A DNA stretch of 44,321 nucleotides, taken from a virus. Each line of letters begins with the position of its first letter. Positions within the stretch are counted from its first letter, which is position 1. A program made the translations under genes and the position numbers. The stretch spans positions 1 to 44,321 of IMG/VR virus record IMGVR_UViG_3300020404_000192; one strand, 5' to 3'. The notes below the pieces were generated by a model. It ran no database searches, had not been told where the DNA came from, and worked only from the letters and a program-made list of their open reading frames with translations. Positions 8,035 through 17,207 of the stretch are shown one piece after another.

Positions 8035-9031
8035 AATACGATACCGATTCACTGAATCCAAAGTCATCACCACCTGTAAGTAGTGCGTCGTCTTGAACAT
8101 CTATGATGTCAACTGCAGTTCCTGCTGATGCAGCAGCTGCCTTTGTTCCATTCTGTGCTCGTCTAACCGCTAGTTTGTTAGGAGATGTTTTGCTCTTGAC
8201 ATACATGACCTCGTTACCAACCTCAATGTATGACTGAGTTGGTATGTTGACAAAATCAACAACCTCGATGGTAAGATTCCTTGCAGTGATTGCTCCTGCA
8301 AGTTCTGTAGTTCCATCTTTGTTTTGGTCTGTAAGTGCTTTTGGCGTGACTTGATATGCAACCTGTCTTGTAGTTGCAACGTCTTTCATATCTGTGTATA
8401 TGTCTGCCTTTGCTTTCTTGATTGGTGCCTGAGTTCCTACAGGTCCGAAGATGTATGCCTTGACTGTAAAGTTCATAGTAATCAAAGTAATCTTCTTCTC
8501 ATCAAAAGATCCTTCATAGTCATCACTGTAGTTGAGACTATTCAATATGATAGGGACATCTCTGAAGTCTGCCATATCCTCAACCAACTTAAGTGTCATG
8601 GTATATGATGGTTGGAAGACAGGAACAATTTGTTCTACTATTTCTAATGCTTCGTCGTTTGTTTTAGATATTATATTTAATTCAAAATCAATATTATAAG
8701 GAACAGGTGTGAACTGTTTCTTGACTGCGTTTGCTGTATTTGCTTTTAATGTAAGTGTTGTTGGTGCAAGTTTTCTGGCACTGTCATATGAAATACCCGT
8801 CATCTCGAAAGATAAACGGGGAACTGTGATAGCAACCTTCTGGTTGAGATCTGCTTGTTGTTCTAATCTTGCTAAAAATTTCTGTCGAGGACCGTATGCT
8901 AGAGGAACTTTCATCCTACTATAAACAGAACCGTCCTTGTTCTCTTTTCTACATTCTATGTTATTAAACAGGGTGCCGAATCCAATGACACACTTTCTAA
9001 TAATTTTGTTATACGTGTATGCACCTAACAT
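8027..9031 (-). CDS. 15: Tail sheath stabiliser and completion protein gp15
   Basis: gp15 caps the tail tube and sheath end and joins the tail to the head. The N-terminus MLGAYTYNKIIRKCVIGFGT with LFNNIECRK, then VPLAYGPRQKFLARL and AITVPRLSFEMTGISYD follow T4 gp15 closely, as does the central NIDFELNIISKTNDEALEIV. At 334 aa it exceeds T4's 272; the extra length is mostly an apparent beta module at about residues 250-312 (PTQSYIEVGNEVMYVK, then LAVRRAQNGTKAAAASAGTA), of a type common in phage tail proteins. The C-terminus resumes with GGDDFGFSESVSYYE. The ATG overlaps the gp14 stop as TAATG, so translation is coupled. Confidence 0.93.
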   Translation of the reverse strand: MLGAYTYNKIIRKCVIGFGTLFNNIECRKENKDGSVYSRMKVPLAYGPRQKFLARLEQQADLNQKVAITVPRLSFEMTGISYDSARKLAPTTLTLKANTANAVKKQFTPVPYNIDFELNIISKTNDEALEIVEQIVPVFQPSYTMTLKLVEDMADFRDVPIILNSLNYSDDYEGSFDEKKITLITMNFTVKAYIFGPVGTQAPIKKAKADIYTDMKDVATTRQVAYQVTPKALTDQNKDGTTELAGAITARNLTIEVVDFVNIPTQSYIEVGNEVMYVKSKTSPNKLAVRRAQNGTKAAAASAGTAVDIIDVQDDALLTGGDDFGFSESVSYYE

Positions 9032-10359
9032 TATACTAATCCGAATGGGTTGCCTTCACTAAAGTCAATAATATCGTCACCAATAGTTTCAAAGGTCACG
9101 CTCTCTGAATATTTAGGATCAGCAGTTGCTTGCTCATCTCTATTATCCAGAACTATCTGTGCTCCAGACTCTGATCCTACAATTAATTCACCTACTAAGA
9201 ATGTTCCAGTTGGTGTCTTAAGTTTTACAAATCCCTCTTGTGCATTCCATTCTACAAGGTTTGCAGTTGCACCAGTTGATGCACCCGTAACTGTTTCTGG
9301 AACTGTAAAGGCACCTGTAATTCCTGCAGGAGCAGCAGTGAACGATGCAGTTGCAGATGTGTATCCGCTTCCACCGTTAGTAATATCTATAAGTCTTACA
9401 CTCTTGTAACCCGAACCACCACTCAAAATATTGATTGCAGTCAATGTCCCGTTGGTAAAAGTAGGAACTAAAGTTGCTGCTACACCACCACTATCAGGTG
9501 CTGATACATTCAACGTTGCTCTGTCCTCATCATATCCTGCACCACCATCTACTATGTTGACAGATCTTATCTGACCTTCTTTTACCACTGTTCTAATGAC
9601 AGCAGATTTAGTTGGTGATCCACCACTTACAGTTATGTTTACCATAAATGCCTCTGCGGTTGCACCTGTGCCATCGCCAGCTATTGTAATAGCAGGAGTT
9701 TCATTATACTTACTACCATTGTCACTAATAAAGATATTAGTAACTGCACCGTTATCTACTACAGGCGTTCCAGTCGCTGTCGTTCCATTGGTTGTAAGGT
9801 AGAAATGTTTGACAGTGTAACCATAATCAACGAGCTCCTCGTCGCTATCGAAGACATCACCTTTCTCATCACTGTATTCAAATAGTTCTGCTTTGAGTTT
9901 GTATACATAACCTTTACCTAACTGATAGAATGGTTCTTCGTGTTCTACGAATTTTATTTCAAAATAATTACTTGTTAACGGAAGGTATATCAGATCTCCT
10001 TCTTGTGGTCTCTCAGGTGCTTGATAATCTTTATCAAGTAAAAGGAATTGTGATATAAGATCCGAGAATCTTTGCTGAGATATAACCATAGTTATTTCAT
10101 CAGTCTGTGCTACACCAAACTTTGTTAGTAGATCTCCACCACCTTGGAATCCATCAAAGTTCTCCATGTATGCTTCTATAATATATGCATCATTAAACTC
10201 ACCAACCACCTCTTCATTAAAGATGCCATCCTTTATTGCAATTTCTCTAGGACAATAAAGTATATCCATCCCAAACATTTTGAGATGTTCTTCTACTAGG
10301 TTTTGTAATAAGAACTGTTCGTTCCTAGTGCCATGTGTAAAATAGGTGGTTCTTGCCAT
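9031..10359 (-). CDS. 14: Neck protein gp14 with a beta-repeat insertion
   Basis: gp14 is a neck protein that completes the head so that it can accept the tail. Residues 1-185 match T4 gp14: LVEEHLKMFGMDILYCPREI, the NFDGFQGGGDLLTKFG segment, GDLIYLPLTSNYFEIKFVEH and EPFYQLGKGYVYKL. The protein is 442 aa against T4's 256. The excess is at about residues 190-410 and contains several Gly-Tyr-centred beta repeats (NGSKYNETPAITI, GGAGYDEDRATLNV, GGSGYKSVRLIDI, GGSGYTSATASF). The last residues (GDDIIDFSEGNPFG) look again like a conserved gp14 end. The same repeats occur in the large adhesins of this window. It overlaps the gp13 stop and the gp15 start as TAATG on both sides. Confidence 0.93.
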   Translation of the reverse strand: MARTTYFTHGTRNEQFLLQNLVEEHLKMFGMDILYCPREIAIKDGIFNEEVVGEFNDAYIIEAYMENFDGFQGGGDLLTKFGVAQTDEITMVISQQRFSDLISQFLLLDKDYQAPERPQEGDLIYLPLTSNYFEIKFVEHEEPFYQLGKGYVYKLKAELFEYSDEKGDVFDSDEELVDYGYTVKHFYLTTNGTTATGTPVVDNGAVTNIFISDNGSKYNETPAITIAGDGTGATAEAFMVNITVSGGSPTKSAVIRTVVKEGQIRSVNIVDGGAGYDEDRATLNVSAPDSGGVAATLVPTFTNGTLTAINILSGGSGYKSVRLIDITNGGSGYTSATASFTAAPAGITGAFTVPETVTGASTGATANLVEWNAQEGFVKLKTPTGTFLVGELIVGSESGAQIVLDNRDEQATADPKYSESVTFETIGDDIIDFSEGNPFGLV

Positions 10360-11174
10360 TATCCGATCATGTCTAGAGGTGGTGTCTCATAACGACTTAT
10401 CATATCTTCTTCTAACTTTTCTACCTTTGCCTTACCTTCTTCATATATGAATTGACCATTCATTGTAATTCCACCTGGCAACTGTGCTCCTTGGAACTTG
10501 ATTAAGTTTGCACCCCACTGTCTTTGTATAAGTGCAGAAACATATCTCTTTAACCAGATGTCATTATAAACATCAGTAAATTGATTAGGATCAATCGCTC
10601 TATAACATTCTAGAACTAGGAAATCATCTTCGTTTACATCAGTTTTAAAATCTAAGTCAAGATATAATCTGTCACCACGCATCTGATATCTAATCTGTTT
10701 TTGTCCCTCTAACAGATAGTAGATATCTTCTAATCTTCTATTGACCATCTCGTATGTGAGGATCTCTGTTTGTGTAAGATCCCAAAGGTCATTCAATCTC
10801 CACTGATATCTAACGTCAAATAAGTTTGTGACATTCTTAGATACAAAATCAAACACCTTGATCACAGTTGTGACGTATGGTGGCATTTTAATAAAATTAT
10901 TCTGTTCTTTAAATGTAATAGTTTGATTAGATGATGTTCCGTTTGCAACAGTAGTTTCAGTATCTGTTGTCATATCATCTAGCATCAGCTGAGTATACTT
11001 AACTTTTAGATGGGTTCTAATGTAACCATCCATATGCCTCTCATTATAAAATTGAACAGCGTCATCTACTAGATCACTTATCTGATCATCCTCTATGTTT
11101 ATTTCTAGGACTGGTGCACCGTTTTGACGTAATGCATAATCTATAAGTCCTTGTCTGCTATTGGGTGATGCCAT
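10359..11174 (-). CDS. 13: Neck protein gp13
   Basis: gp13 works with gp14 in the neck that connects the filled head to the tail. The opening SRQGLIDYALRQNGAPVLEI followed by NIEDDQISDLVDDAVQFYNE and RHMDGY is characteristic of the T4 gp13 family, as are the conserved centre (YVTTVIKVFDF, YQWRLNDLWDL) and the C-terminal DIWLKRYVSALIQRQWGANL with FQGAQLPGGITMNG. Length, 271 aa, compares with 309 in T4. The start follows the stop of the protease chimera by one base (TAACATG). Gene order 13-14-15 is the T4 order. Confidence 0.92.
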   Translation of the reverse strand: MASPNSRQGLIDYALRQNGAPVLEINIEDDQISDLVDDAVQFYNERHMDGYIRTHLKVKYTQLMLDDMTTDTETTVANGTSSNQTITFKEQNNFIKMPPYVTTVIKVFDFVSKNVTNLFDVRYQWRLNDLWDLTQTEILTYEMVNRRLEDIYYLLEGQKQIRYQMRGDRLYLDLDFKTDVNEDDFLVLECYRAIDPNQFTDVYNDIWLKRYVSALIQRQWGANLIKFQGAQLPGGITMNGQFIYEEGKAKVEKLEEDMISRYETPPLDMIG

Positions 11175-11175
11175 G

Positions 11176-14100
11176 TTAGGTAGGATTGATATTAAATCTA
11201 ATTCTTACATAGTATGTAGTATTAGATGCTAGATTTACAGCACCTGGCAATGTGTAAGAATTTAAGTTTGTTGAGTTACCGAGAGATTGGTGAACGATAG
11301 TTCCAAATGTATTTACAGGAGAGAACTGCCAATCACTAGATGTGTGTTGGTATCCCGCCTTCATTGCGATTGCATCAACATTGATTGTTGGGTTAAACGC
11401 AGGAGTGATAGTTTGGATTTCTGGTTGATCAACTAAAGGTGTTGTAAAGTTGACTGCTGCAGAGTATGCACTCTCTAATCCATTGTTATCTCTAAACTTA
11501 ACTTGAACTGCGTATGCAGTATCAAAGTCTAGTGTTGATACAGGAACTGTAATTGATGTCAAGTTACCAGTATCACCGTTAACAAAGGTTCCAGTTGTAT
11601 CAAAAACAGTTACGTTATCTGCAACTCTTCTTATTCTCCAGAAACTAGAGAAGTGTGTTGACCCTGCATACTCAACAATAAATGGTGATGTATTAATAAC
11701 AGGTTGTCTAGAGAATGTTCTGTTTGTATCTGCATCAATAACTGGTGTTACAGTTGCAGGTCCTGATACAAACTCTGACTCATTTACAGTCAGTGTTGCT
11801 GCATTAGATGTCAGTGTAGTTGCATTGCTGTTTGTCAATACACAACGGAACTGCTCAGATGGAGTTGTTGGATAAACTGTAGCAGGAGTTGTATATGATG
11901 CTGAGTTTGCACCATTTATATTTGTCCATGCTCCTCCACCATTTGTTGATTTCTGCCATTGGTAAGATATGACTCCACTTGTAATAGATGCAACGATAGT
12001 AAATGTTGCAGTATTACCTTCAATAACACCTTGGTTTTGTGGTTGAGTTTGTATTGATATAACACGTAAGACTGTTAGTTCTCCGTGTGTTGATGTGATG
12101 TCTGCTGCCGAACCTACAAGAGATGTAACAACTCTATAACGATCTGCATTATCATTTGCAAACACAAGAGTTGGTGTGGTATATGCTGCATTGGTTGCAC
12201 TACCTACTGTTGTATAGTTAACACCACCGTCATCAGATCTCTCCCACTGATATGTTACAGTTCCGCTACTAGACTGTGTAACGACTGTAAAGGTTCCTGT
12301 TCCTCCTTCGTTTGCAGTAACGTTAGATGGTTGTGATGTAATTGAGAATGTTCTTTGAACTGTAAGAGCAACCGCGTTTGTTGTTGCAGGAGTTGCAGCT
12401 CCTACTGCACTGATAACACAACGATATTGATCAGCATTATCATCTGCATAAGTTGTAAGTCCTGTTGTATAAGATGCTGAGGTTGCTCCACCAAGTGTTG
12501 ACCAACTACCTCCACCATTATCAGATTTTTCCCACTGATATGTAACACTAGGTTCATGTGATGATTGACCTTCGGCACCACCGCCACCTCCTCCAGATGG
12601 TGTATCAAACTGATCTGTCTCGAATGAAGATGTTGCAGCGTTACCACCAACAGGTGCCATTGTCACACCACCGAGTGTAGTAAATGTAGCAGTCTGTCCT
12701 TCATCTACAGTTGCTGCACTTGGTTGAGATGATACAACGACTGTTACAGTTTCTACTTGTAATGTAGCAGCATTAGATGGTGTAGTTGTTGCACCAGCTG
12801 CTGATAACAAACAACGATATTGGTATTCATCGTATGCTTGAGTTAATGTAGGAGTTGTATATGTTGATGTAGTTCCACCAGTTCCTTCTGATACATCAGA
12901 CCATGTAGATCCGTTAGTGATTGACACTTGCCACTGGTATGTGATATCTCCTGCATCATTATCTGATGTAGTAGCAGCAATACCAAACGATGATGTGCCA
13001 CCAACTGCACCAGTGGTATTTACTGGTTGTGATGTAATATTGATTGTTCGTTGAACAAATAATCTTGCTGCATTAGTAATGACCTCAGTAGCACCTGTTG
13101 CATTTAACTTACATCTGTAGTAGTCACCGTAACTGTCATCATAAGTTGTAGAACCTGTAGTATAAGTTGTAGTTTGAGCACCACCTATATCAACGTAGTT
13201 TACACCGTCACCATTTTCTGATTTCTGCCACTGGTATGAAATAGTAGCACCATCTAAGGTAGATCCTCCTGTGCTAAATGCACCAGCTGCAGGAGCAATA
13301 GGTGTTGAGTTGACTGGTTGCTGCGTTACTGTTATAGATCTGAATACTGTAAGTGTTACTGCATTTGTATAATTTGGTGTTACCGCAGTTGATGTATCTA
13401 ATTTACAACGATACTGGAATGAGTTCTTAGCAAAGTCATCATCTACAGTCAGTGTATTAGTAGTTGCTCCACTATATCCACCACCGTTAGAAACTGTTGC
13501 CCAACCTACACCACCGTTAACTGAGAACTCCCATTGGAATGTAATTGTAGATCCGTCAGAACTAATACCCGCTACAGGTCCGAAGTTGACTGTTCCACCT
13601 GATCCCGCTTCTACGCTTCCTGCTGTTGGTTGTTGTGTGATGTTGACTACGACACCTGTTCCAGTTGTAGTAAATGCATATGATTGTGCATTACCCGTTA
13701 CGTTTTCAGTAACTGTGAAGTTGTAAGTCGTGTCAATATAATCTGCAGTTATAGTTCCAGATAAATTACCTGTGCTTGTATCAAATGTTAATCCTGTTGC
13801 ACCGATAGAGTCACCACTCAATGTGTATGCCTCAAAGGTTGGTTCATTAGCAAAGGTAGTTCCAGATAAACCAAGGTCAAGGTTTACACTTGCACCATTA
13901 GCATATGGACTTCCAGAGAATGTTCCAGAGGATGTAGTCCAAGTTACGTTAGTGTCAATGAATGGATAGAACGCACCCCTTGCTGTTGTTAGACTTGCAC
14001 CACTACCATTGTAGTTAAAGTCAACACCTGAGTCTACTGGGTAGTAAACTACAGCAGATGATGTTCCTGCTTGCTCTTGTGTATCAGTCTGAGAAGTTAA

Positions 14101-16656
14101 TGATGTAGATGTAGATACAACACCGTCATAACTCTCATGTGTTTTCTCTTCTGATTTAATCAGTGCGAGATAGTTATTTGATCCGCCACCAGTTGTTCCT
14201 GCAGTTGCAGCGTTTGGTGCTTGAATTGTAATACTGTTATTAACTGCACTCTCTGCCTGTATGTTTAACCAACCAGATTGTGATAATGTCGATAGGTTAA
14301 TACCACCAACAATTACACCACCACTACCGCCAGGTGCACTTTGAACTACAACTTGTCCTATCATTCCAGAGTGAACACCACACTGATAATAATAAGTTCC
14401 TACTGTATTTGGTGTCCATGATACTGTGGCGTTACCAGTAGAACCTTGACCACTAGCAGTTGGCGTAGTTACATTACTACCATTGCTTGATACTCTGATA
14501 TAAAACGGGTGGTTACTTGCAACGTTATTCAAGTTAAAGTTAACTGTATCACCAACGTAACAAGTTACACTAACGTTTGCTCCACTAACACCACCATTTC
14601 TGTCGGTTCCTTGCAGTGTGTATGCACCTGATGAGTATGCATATGTTGTTATGTTATGTGTTGTTGGTGTAGATGAACCAGCTCCTGCTGTTGAACCTGT
14701 AGTTCTTAACTGAACTTTCTTACCAACATTTCCTAAGAAATGTGAAGAGTCAGCTGGATTGAATTTGACTTCGACGAAGGTAGAACCACTTAAAGTGACA
14801 TATGGATTGTCTATAAGTTTCTTATCTACTATGCTGTTTATAGGATAGTTAGTGTGTGTTGCTGTTCTGATGTCACCAGCTGATCCTGTGGTTCTAAACA
14901 AAGATTTTGCTAAACCAGTTAAGTTATTTGTAGTTAATGTATAACCATTTTTACCACACCATGCTGCAACAATACCCGCTACAACAGGTGATGAGAAGGA
15001 TGTTCCGTCTATTGATGTGTAGTTTGTTGTGCTTGTGTATGGTGTATTAGCAGTCCAATCATATAATGGAACGGTTAATTTTTCGCCAGGTGCAACTGTT
15101 GTGCAACCTCCACCATAGTTTGAGAAGAACGCCCATCTATCACTATAAGATGTAGCACCAACTGTAATTTTATTTTGGTTTGTATCTACATTGTTGATAC
15201 CACCATTTGTATTATCAGCGTATCCTGCTGTTCTTGCACCCGCTACACACTTAGTTTGTAAAGGTCCTGCGGTATTATCACTACTATTCTTGAATCCATT
15301 ACCAGCTGATCTAACAATAATGATATTCTTTTGACTTGCAATGGTTCCTTCTATATCATCTAGGATCTCTTCGTCAGTATAAAGGTCATCTCCTGAGTCA
15401 TTTAACTCAATGTTAGGTGAGTTCTGTGTAGGAATTGTAGGTCCGAACGATGCATTGATGACAGCTGGACGATTGTTTCCTTTATAATTGCCGTTTGTAA
15501 CATCATTATGATCTATAACTGCCTGATATGCACCTAGTATTGCACTATAAGTTCCACTTACCTGACTATTAAATGCCTTTAATGCAAATATTTTTGAGTC
15601 TTTTGCTATCCCAGCTGTCCGACCAGCTGAAAGGATTGCACAATATGTGCCATGTCCGTTATCATCTTCATTGTTAGTTCCATATGCACCACTATAGTGA
15701 CTTAGTTGATTGACTCTATAGTTCTGCTGCTCCGCTGTTCCGTTTAAGTCAGTGACAAAATCAGGATCATACAACTCAGGATGTAGTGAAGCGTTGTTAC
15801 CTGTTGGTCTAGATGCACCACGAACACCAGAGTCAATGATATAGATGTCTACGCCATCTCCAGATCCATTAGATGACTGACTAAATGTTCTATTTAAGTA
15901 TTGTCTATCTTGTTTTGTAATTCTATCTAGATGCCAGAAATCATGAATGTTGATAGTTCCAAACCTATCAGGTGAAACTGAATAACGATTCATGCCAGGA
16001 TGATTGACACAATATGGATATAGTATAGATGGTGTTGCTGATGTTACCTGTAAAGTAGTTTGACCATCAGTTCCTGCAGTTCCTGTAACTGTAACACCTG
16101 TGCTGAACGTGCCTGTTCCATTTGTAGTCCAGATACCATCTGGAGTCTCAGAAAATCTTAGACCATGTGTTGCATTTGACGAGTCACTCTGGTCAAATGT
16201 ATAAGTTCCACCTTGTAGGAATCCAAGTTGGTTTGCAAATCTACTATATGTTCCACCCTGTGTCTGAGAATACACGTAAAAGTTTGCACCACCAATGTTT
16301 TGGACTTTTACATATATGGTTCCAGAACCAGTTGTTGTTAGATTTCTTGTATTGCTTGTCGCTTCTCCTTCTGCATTCTGTGTCGTAGATCCAGATGTCT
16401 CTATTGCGAGAGTTGCCTCTTGTGGCATAGGATCTCCTGCATACACCTCTTTATCAAACGTAGCTTTCTTAACTACATTCAGTGCATTTAGTTGACTAAT
16501 GACATTACCTTCATACCTCTCAGGGCATTCAAAAGAAATGATTTGAAATGTTTTAAATGATTCTACAAAGGTTAAGTAACCATATAGTTTCAAGATCGCT
16601 GCTGCTGCTTGATCTATGCTATAGTTATCACTGACCCTTACTATTACCTTCTTCAT
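11176..16656 (-). CDS. Subtilisin-like protease / cupredoxin / Ig-like repeat virion protein (1826 aa)
   Basis: Residues 1-75 resemble an I9-type protease propeptide (MKKVIVRVSDNYS...). Residues about 105-230 look cupredoxin-like, with His164 and the site C216-V-N-H-P-G-M222. An S8 domain (about 235-600) has the full triad: Asp275 in IYIIDSG, His335 in DDNGHGTYCA, Ser553 in GTSFSSPVVAG, plus the oxyanion Asn453 in SAGN. A second cupredoxin-like module (690-775) has His716 and C759-G-V-H-S-G-M765. A putative Ig (He_PIG-like) segment follows near 890-1000, then six Ig-like repeats (about 1005-1627) marked by YQW and YRC, and two Fn3-like ends. No signal peptide is seen, so it probably rides on the virion. 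A likely late promoter lies 29 bases upstream. It may mature itself or other fibres, or attack host surface proteins; this is inference. Confidence 0.88.
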   Translation of the reverse strand: MKKVIVRVSDNYSIDQAAAAILKLYGYLTFVESFKTFQIISFECPERYEGNVISQLNALNVVKKATFDKEVYAGDPMPQEATLAIETSGSTTQNAEGEATSNTRNLTTTGSGTIYVKVQNIGGANFYVYSQTQGGTYSRFANQLGFLQGGTYTFDQSDSSNATHGLRFSETPDGIWTTNGTGTFSTGVTVTGTAGTDGQTTLQVTSATPSILYPYCVNHPGMNRYSVSPDRFGTINIHDFWHLDRITKQDRQYLNRTFSQSSNGSGDGVDIYIIDSGVRGASRPTGNNASLHPELYDPDFVTDLNGTAEQQNYRVNQLSHYSGAYGTNNEDDNGHGTYCAILSAGRTAGIAKDSKIFALKAFNSQVSGTYSAILGAYQAVIDHNDVTNGNYKGNNRPAVINASFGPTIPTQNSPNIELNDSGDDLYTDEEILDDIEGTIASQKNIIIVRSAGNGFKNSSDNTAGPLQTKCVAGARTAGYADNTNGGINNVDTNQNKITVGATSYSDRWAFFSNYGGGCTTVAPGEKLTVPLYDWTANTPYTSTTNYTSIDGTSFSSPVVAGIVAAWCGKNGYTLTTNNLTGLAKSLFRTTGSAGDIRTATHTNYPINSIVDKKLIDNPYVTLSGSTFVEVKFNPADSSHFLGNVGKKVQLRTTGSTAGAGSSTPTTHNITTYAYSSGAYTLQGTDRNGGVSGANVSVTCYVGDTVNFNLNNVASNHPFYIRVSSNGSNVTTPTASGQGSTGNATVSWTPNTVGTYYYQCGVHSGMIGQVVVQSAPGGSGGVIVGGINLSTLSQSGWLNIQAESAVNNSITIQAPNAATAGTTGGGSNNYLALIKSEEKTHESYDGVVSTSTSLTSQTDTQEQAGTSSAVVYYPVDSGVDFNYNGSGASLTTARGAFYPFIDTNVTWTTSSGTFSGSPYANGASVNLDLGLSGTTFANEPTFEAYTLSGDSIGATGLTFDTSTGNLSGTITADYIDTTYNFTVTENVTGNAQSYAFTTTGTGVVVNITQQPTAGSVEAGSGGTVNFGPVAGISSDGSTITFQWEFSVNGGVGWATVSNGGGYSGATTNTLTVDDDFAKNSFQYRCKLDTSTAVTPNYTNAVTLTVFRSITVTQQPVNSTPIAPAAGAFSTGGSTLDGATISYQWQKSENGDGVNYVDIGGAQTTTYTTGSTTYDDSYGDYYRCKLNATGATEVITNAARLFVQRTINITSQPVNTTGAVGGTSSFGIAATTSDNDAGDITYQWQVSITNGSTWSDVSEGTGGTTSTYTTPTLTQAYDEYQYRCLLSAAGATTTPSNAATLQVETVTVVVSSQPSAATVDEGQTATFTTLGGVTMAPVGGNAATSSFETDQFDTPSGGGGGGAEGQSSHEPSVTYQWEKSDNGGGSWSTLGGATSASYTTGLTTYADDNADQYRCVISAVGAATPATTNAVALTVQRTFSITSQPSNVTANEGGTGTFTVVTQSSSGTVTYQWERSDDGGVNYTTVGSATNAAYTTPTLVFANDNADRYRVVTSLVGSAADITSTHGELTVLRVISIQTQPQNQGVIEGNTATFTIVASITSGVISYQWQKSTNGGGAWTNINGANSASYTTPATVYPTTPSEQFRCVLTNSNATTLTSNAATLTVNESEFVSGPATVTPVIDADTNRTFSRQPVINTSPFIVEYAGSTHFSSFWRIRRVADNVTVFDTTGTFVNGDTGNLTSITVPVSTLDFDTAYAVQVKFRDNNGLESAYSAAVNFTTPLVDQPEIQTITPAFNPTINVDAIAMKAGYQHTSSDWQFSPVNTFGTIVHQSLGNSTNLNSYTLPGAVNLASNTTYYVRIRFNINPT

Positions 16657-16684
16657 CCTGATGGTGCAATAAGTCCTTCAGATA

Positions 16685-16692
16685 TATTTATG
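16685..16692 (-). promoter_or_regulatory. Putative late promoter (CATAAATA) upstream of the protease chimera
   Basis: The minus strand reads TACATAAATATATC, matching NATAAATA, 29 bases before the ATG at 16656. The TAA of the motif is also the stop codon of the preceding 111-aa gene. Confidence 0.5.
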
Positions 16693-17023
16693 TATTACCG
16701 TCTCCTGCCTTTGATAATAGTTTCTGAACCTGACCCTCATCTATGGGTTTGATCATTTTTTCTACTGGTTTGCAAAATTTTATGTCATGTTTATCATCAA
16801 ACACAAATTTTGTTCTGAGGTGTGTCTTATCTCTTTCTACAATTAAATGATATGATTGTCCATACAAATTACCAGTAAACCCAACAGCTAGAACTTCTCT
16901 ACCGTCGTATAGGTCTCCAACTTTGTATGGGCATGTTTCAGCAGTCCCATCAAATTTTATGTGGAACTGCCTTGATGCTACATGTTCTAGTTGCCTAAGT
17001 TCACTTGACTTCTTCAGTGGCAT
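16688..17023 (-). CDS. Small hypothetical protein, mixed beta domain (111 aa)
   Basis: I do not recognise a family. The sequence has a basic helical start (MPLKKSSELRQLEHVASRQF), a beta-rich middle (HIKFDGTAETCPYKVGDLYD, REVLAVGFTGNLYGQSYHLI, HLRTKFVFDD) and a short helical tail. No transmembrane segment or catalytic motif is visible. The start overlaps the end of the 61-aa coiled-coil gene by 23 bases and has a GAAGAAG ribosome site inside that gene. It sits just before the protease chimera, so a role with the chimera is possible but unproven. Confidence 0.7.
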   Translation of the reverse strand: MPLKKSSELRQLEHVASRQFHIKFDGTAETCPYKVGDLYDGREVLAVGFTGNLYGQSYHLIVERDKTHLRTKFVFDDKHDIKFCKPVEKMIKPIDEGQVQKLLSKAGDGNT

Positions 17024-17186
17024 CTTCTTCTGGTTTCTTAAGTGTCATGTTAAGTGCTTCGATTGCACCCTCTAATCTCAACGTCTGCTCTTTTCTAGTG
17101 CTTAGTTGTTTTTCAAGTTCGACTATTGTTGCTTTCTGTTCTTTCAGTTGGTCAGTAAACTCTTTGACCATTTGTTCAGCATCCAT
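17001..17186 (-). CDS. Short coiled-coil protein (61 aa)
   Basis: The product is a single predicted coiled coil (EQMVKEFTDQLKEQKATIVE, then LEKQLSTRKEQTLRLEGAIE) with an acidic tail. It resembles in layout the 68-aa protein at 42191-42397: both begin MDA, have one amphipathic helix and end in acidic residues, and both precede or overlap a gene for another structural protein. A CTAAATA promoter-like motif lies 22 bases upstream. It could trimerise or act as a small assembly factor for fibres; function unknown. Confidence 0.7.
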   Translation of the reverse strand: MDAEQMVKEFTDQLKEQKATIVELEKQLSTRKEQTLRLEGAIEALNMTLKKPEEDATEEVK

Positions 17187-17207
17187 GTTTTAGAATCATA
17201 AGTGTAT

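Noticed and set aside
8034-8100. Longer start for the small terminase
   Set aside because: It would overlap gp15 by 74 bases and add 22 residues not matching gp16; the ATG at 8034 gives the family length.
9110-9116. CTAAATA inside gp14 (also at 20575 and 21400 inside other genes)
   Set aside because: These copies lie mid-gene with no start at a suitable distance, so I treat them as chance matches and as a caution on motif specificity.
11775-13644. Spaced DNA repeats that could suggest a repeat array
   Set aside because: The repeats are imperfect, in frame and explained by Ig-like protein repeats; they are not CRISPR or tandem DNA repeats.
11775-13644. Ig-like repeats as a Hoc-type head decoration protein
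   Set aside because: The protein has no Hoc-like capsid-binding end and is dominated by a protease and adhesin modules, so the T4 Hoc name does not apply.
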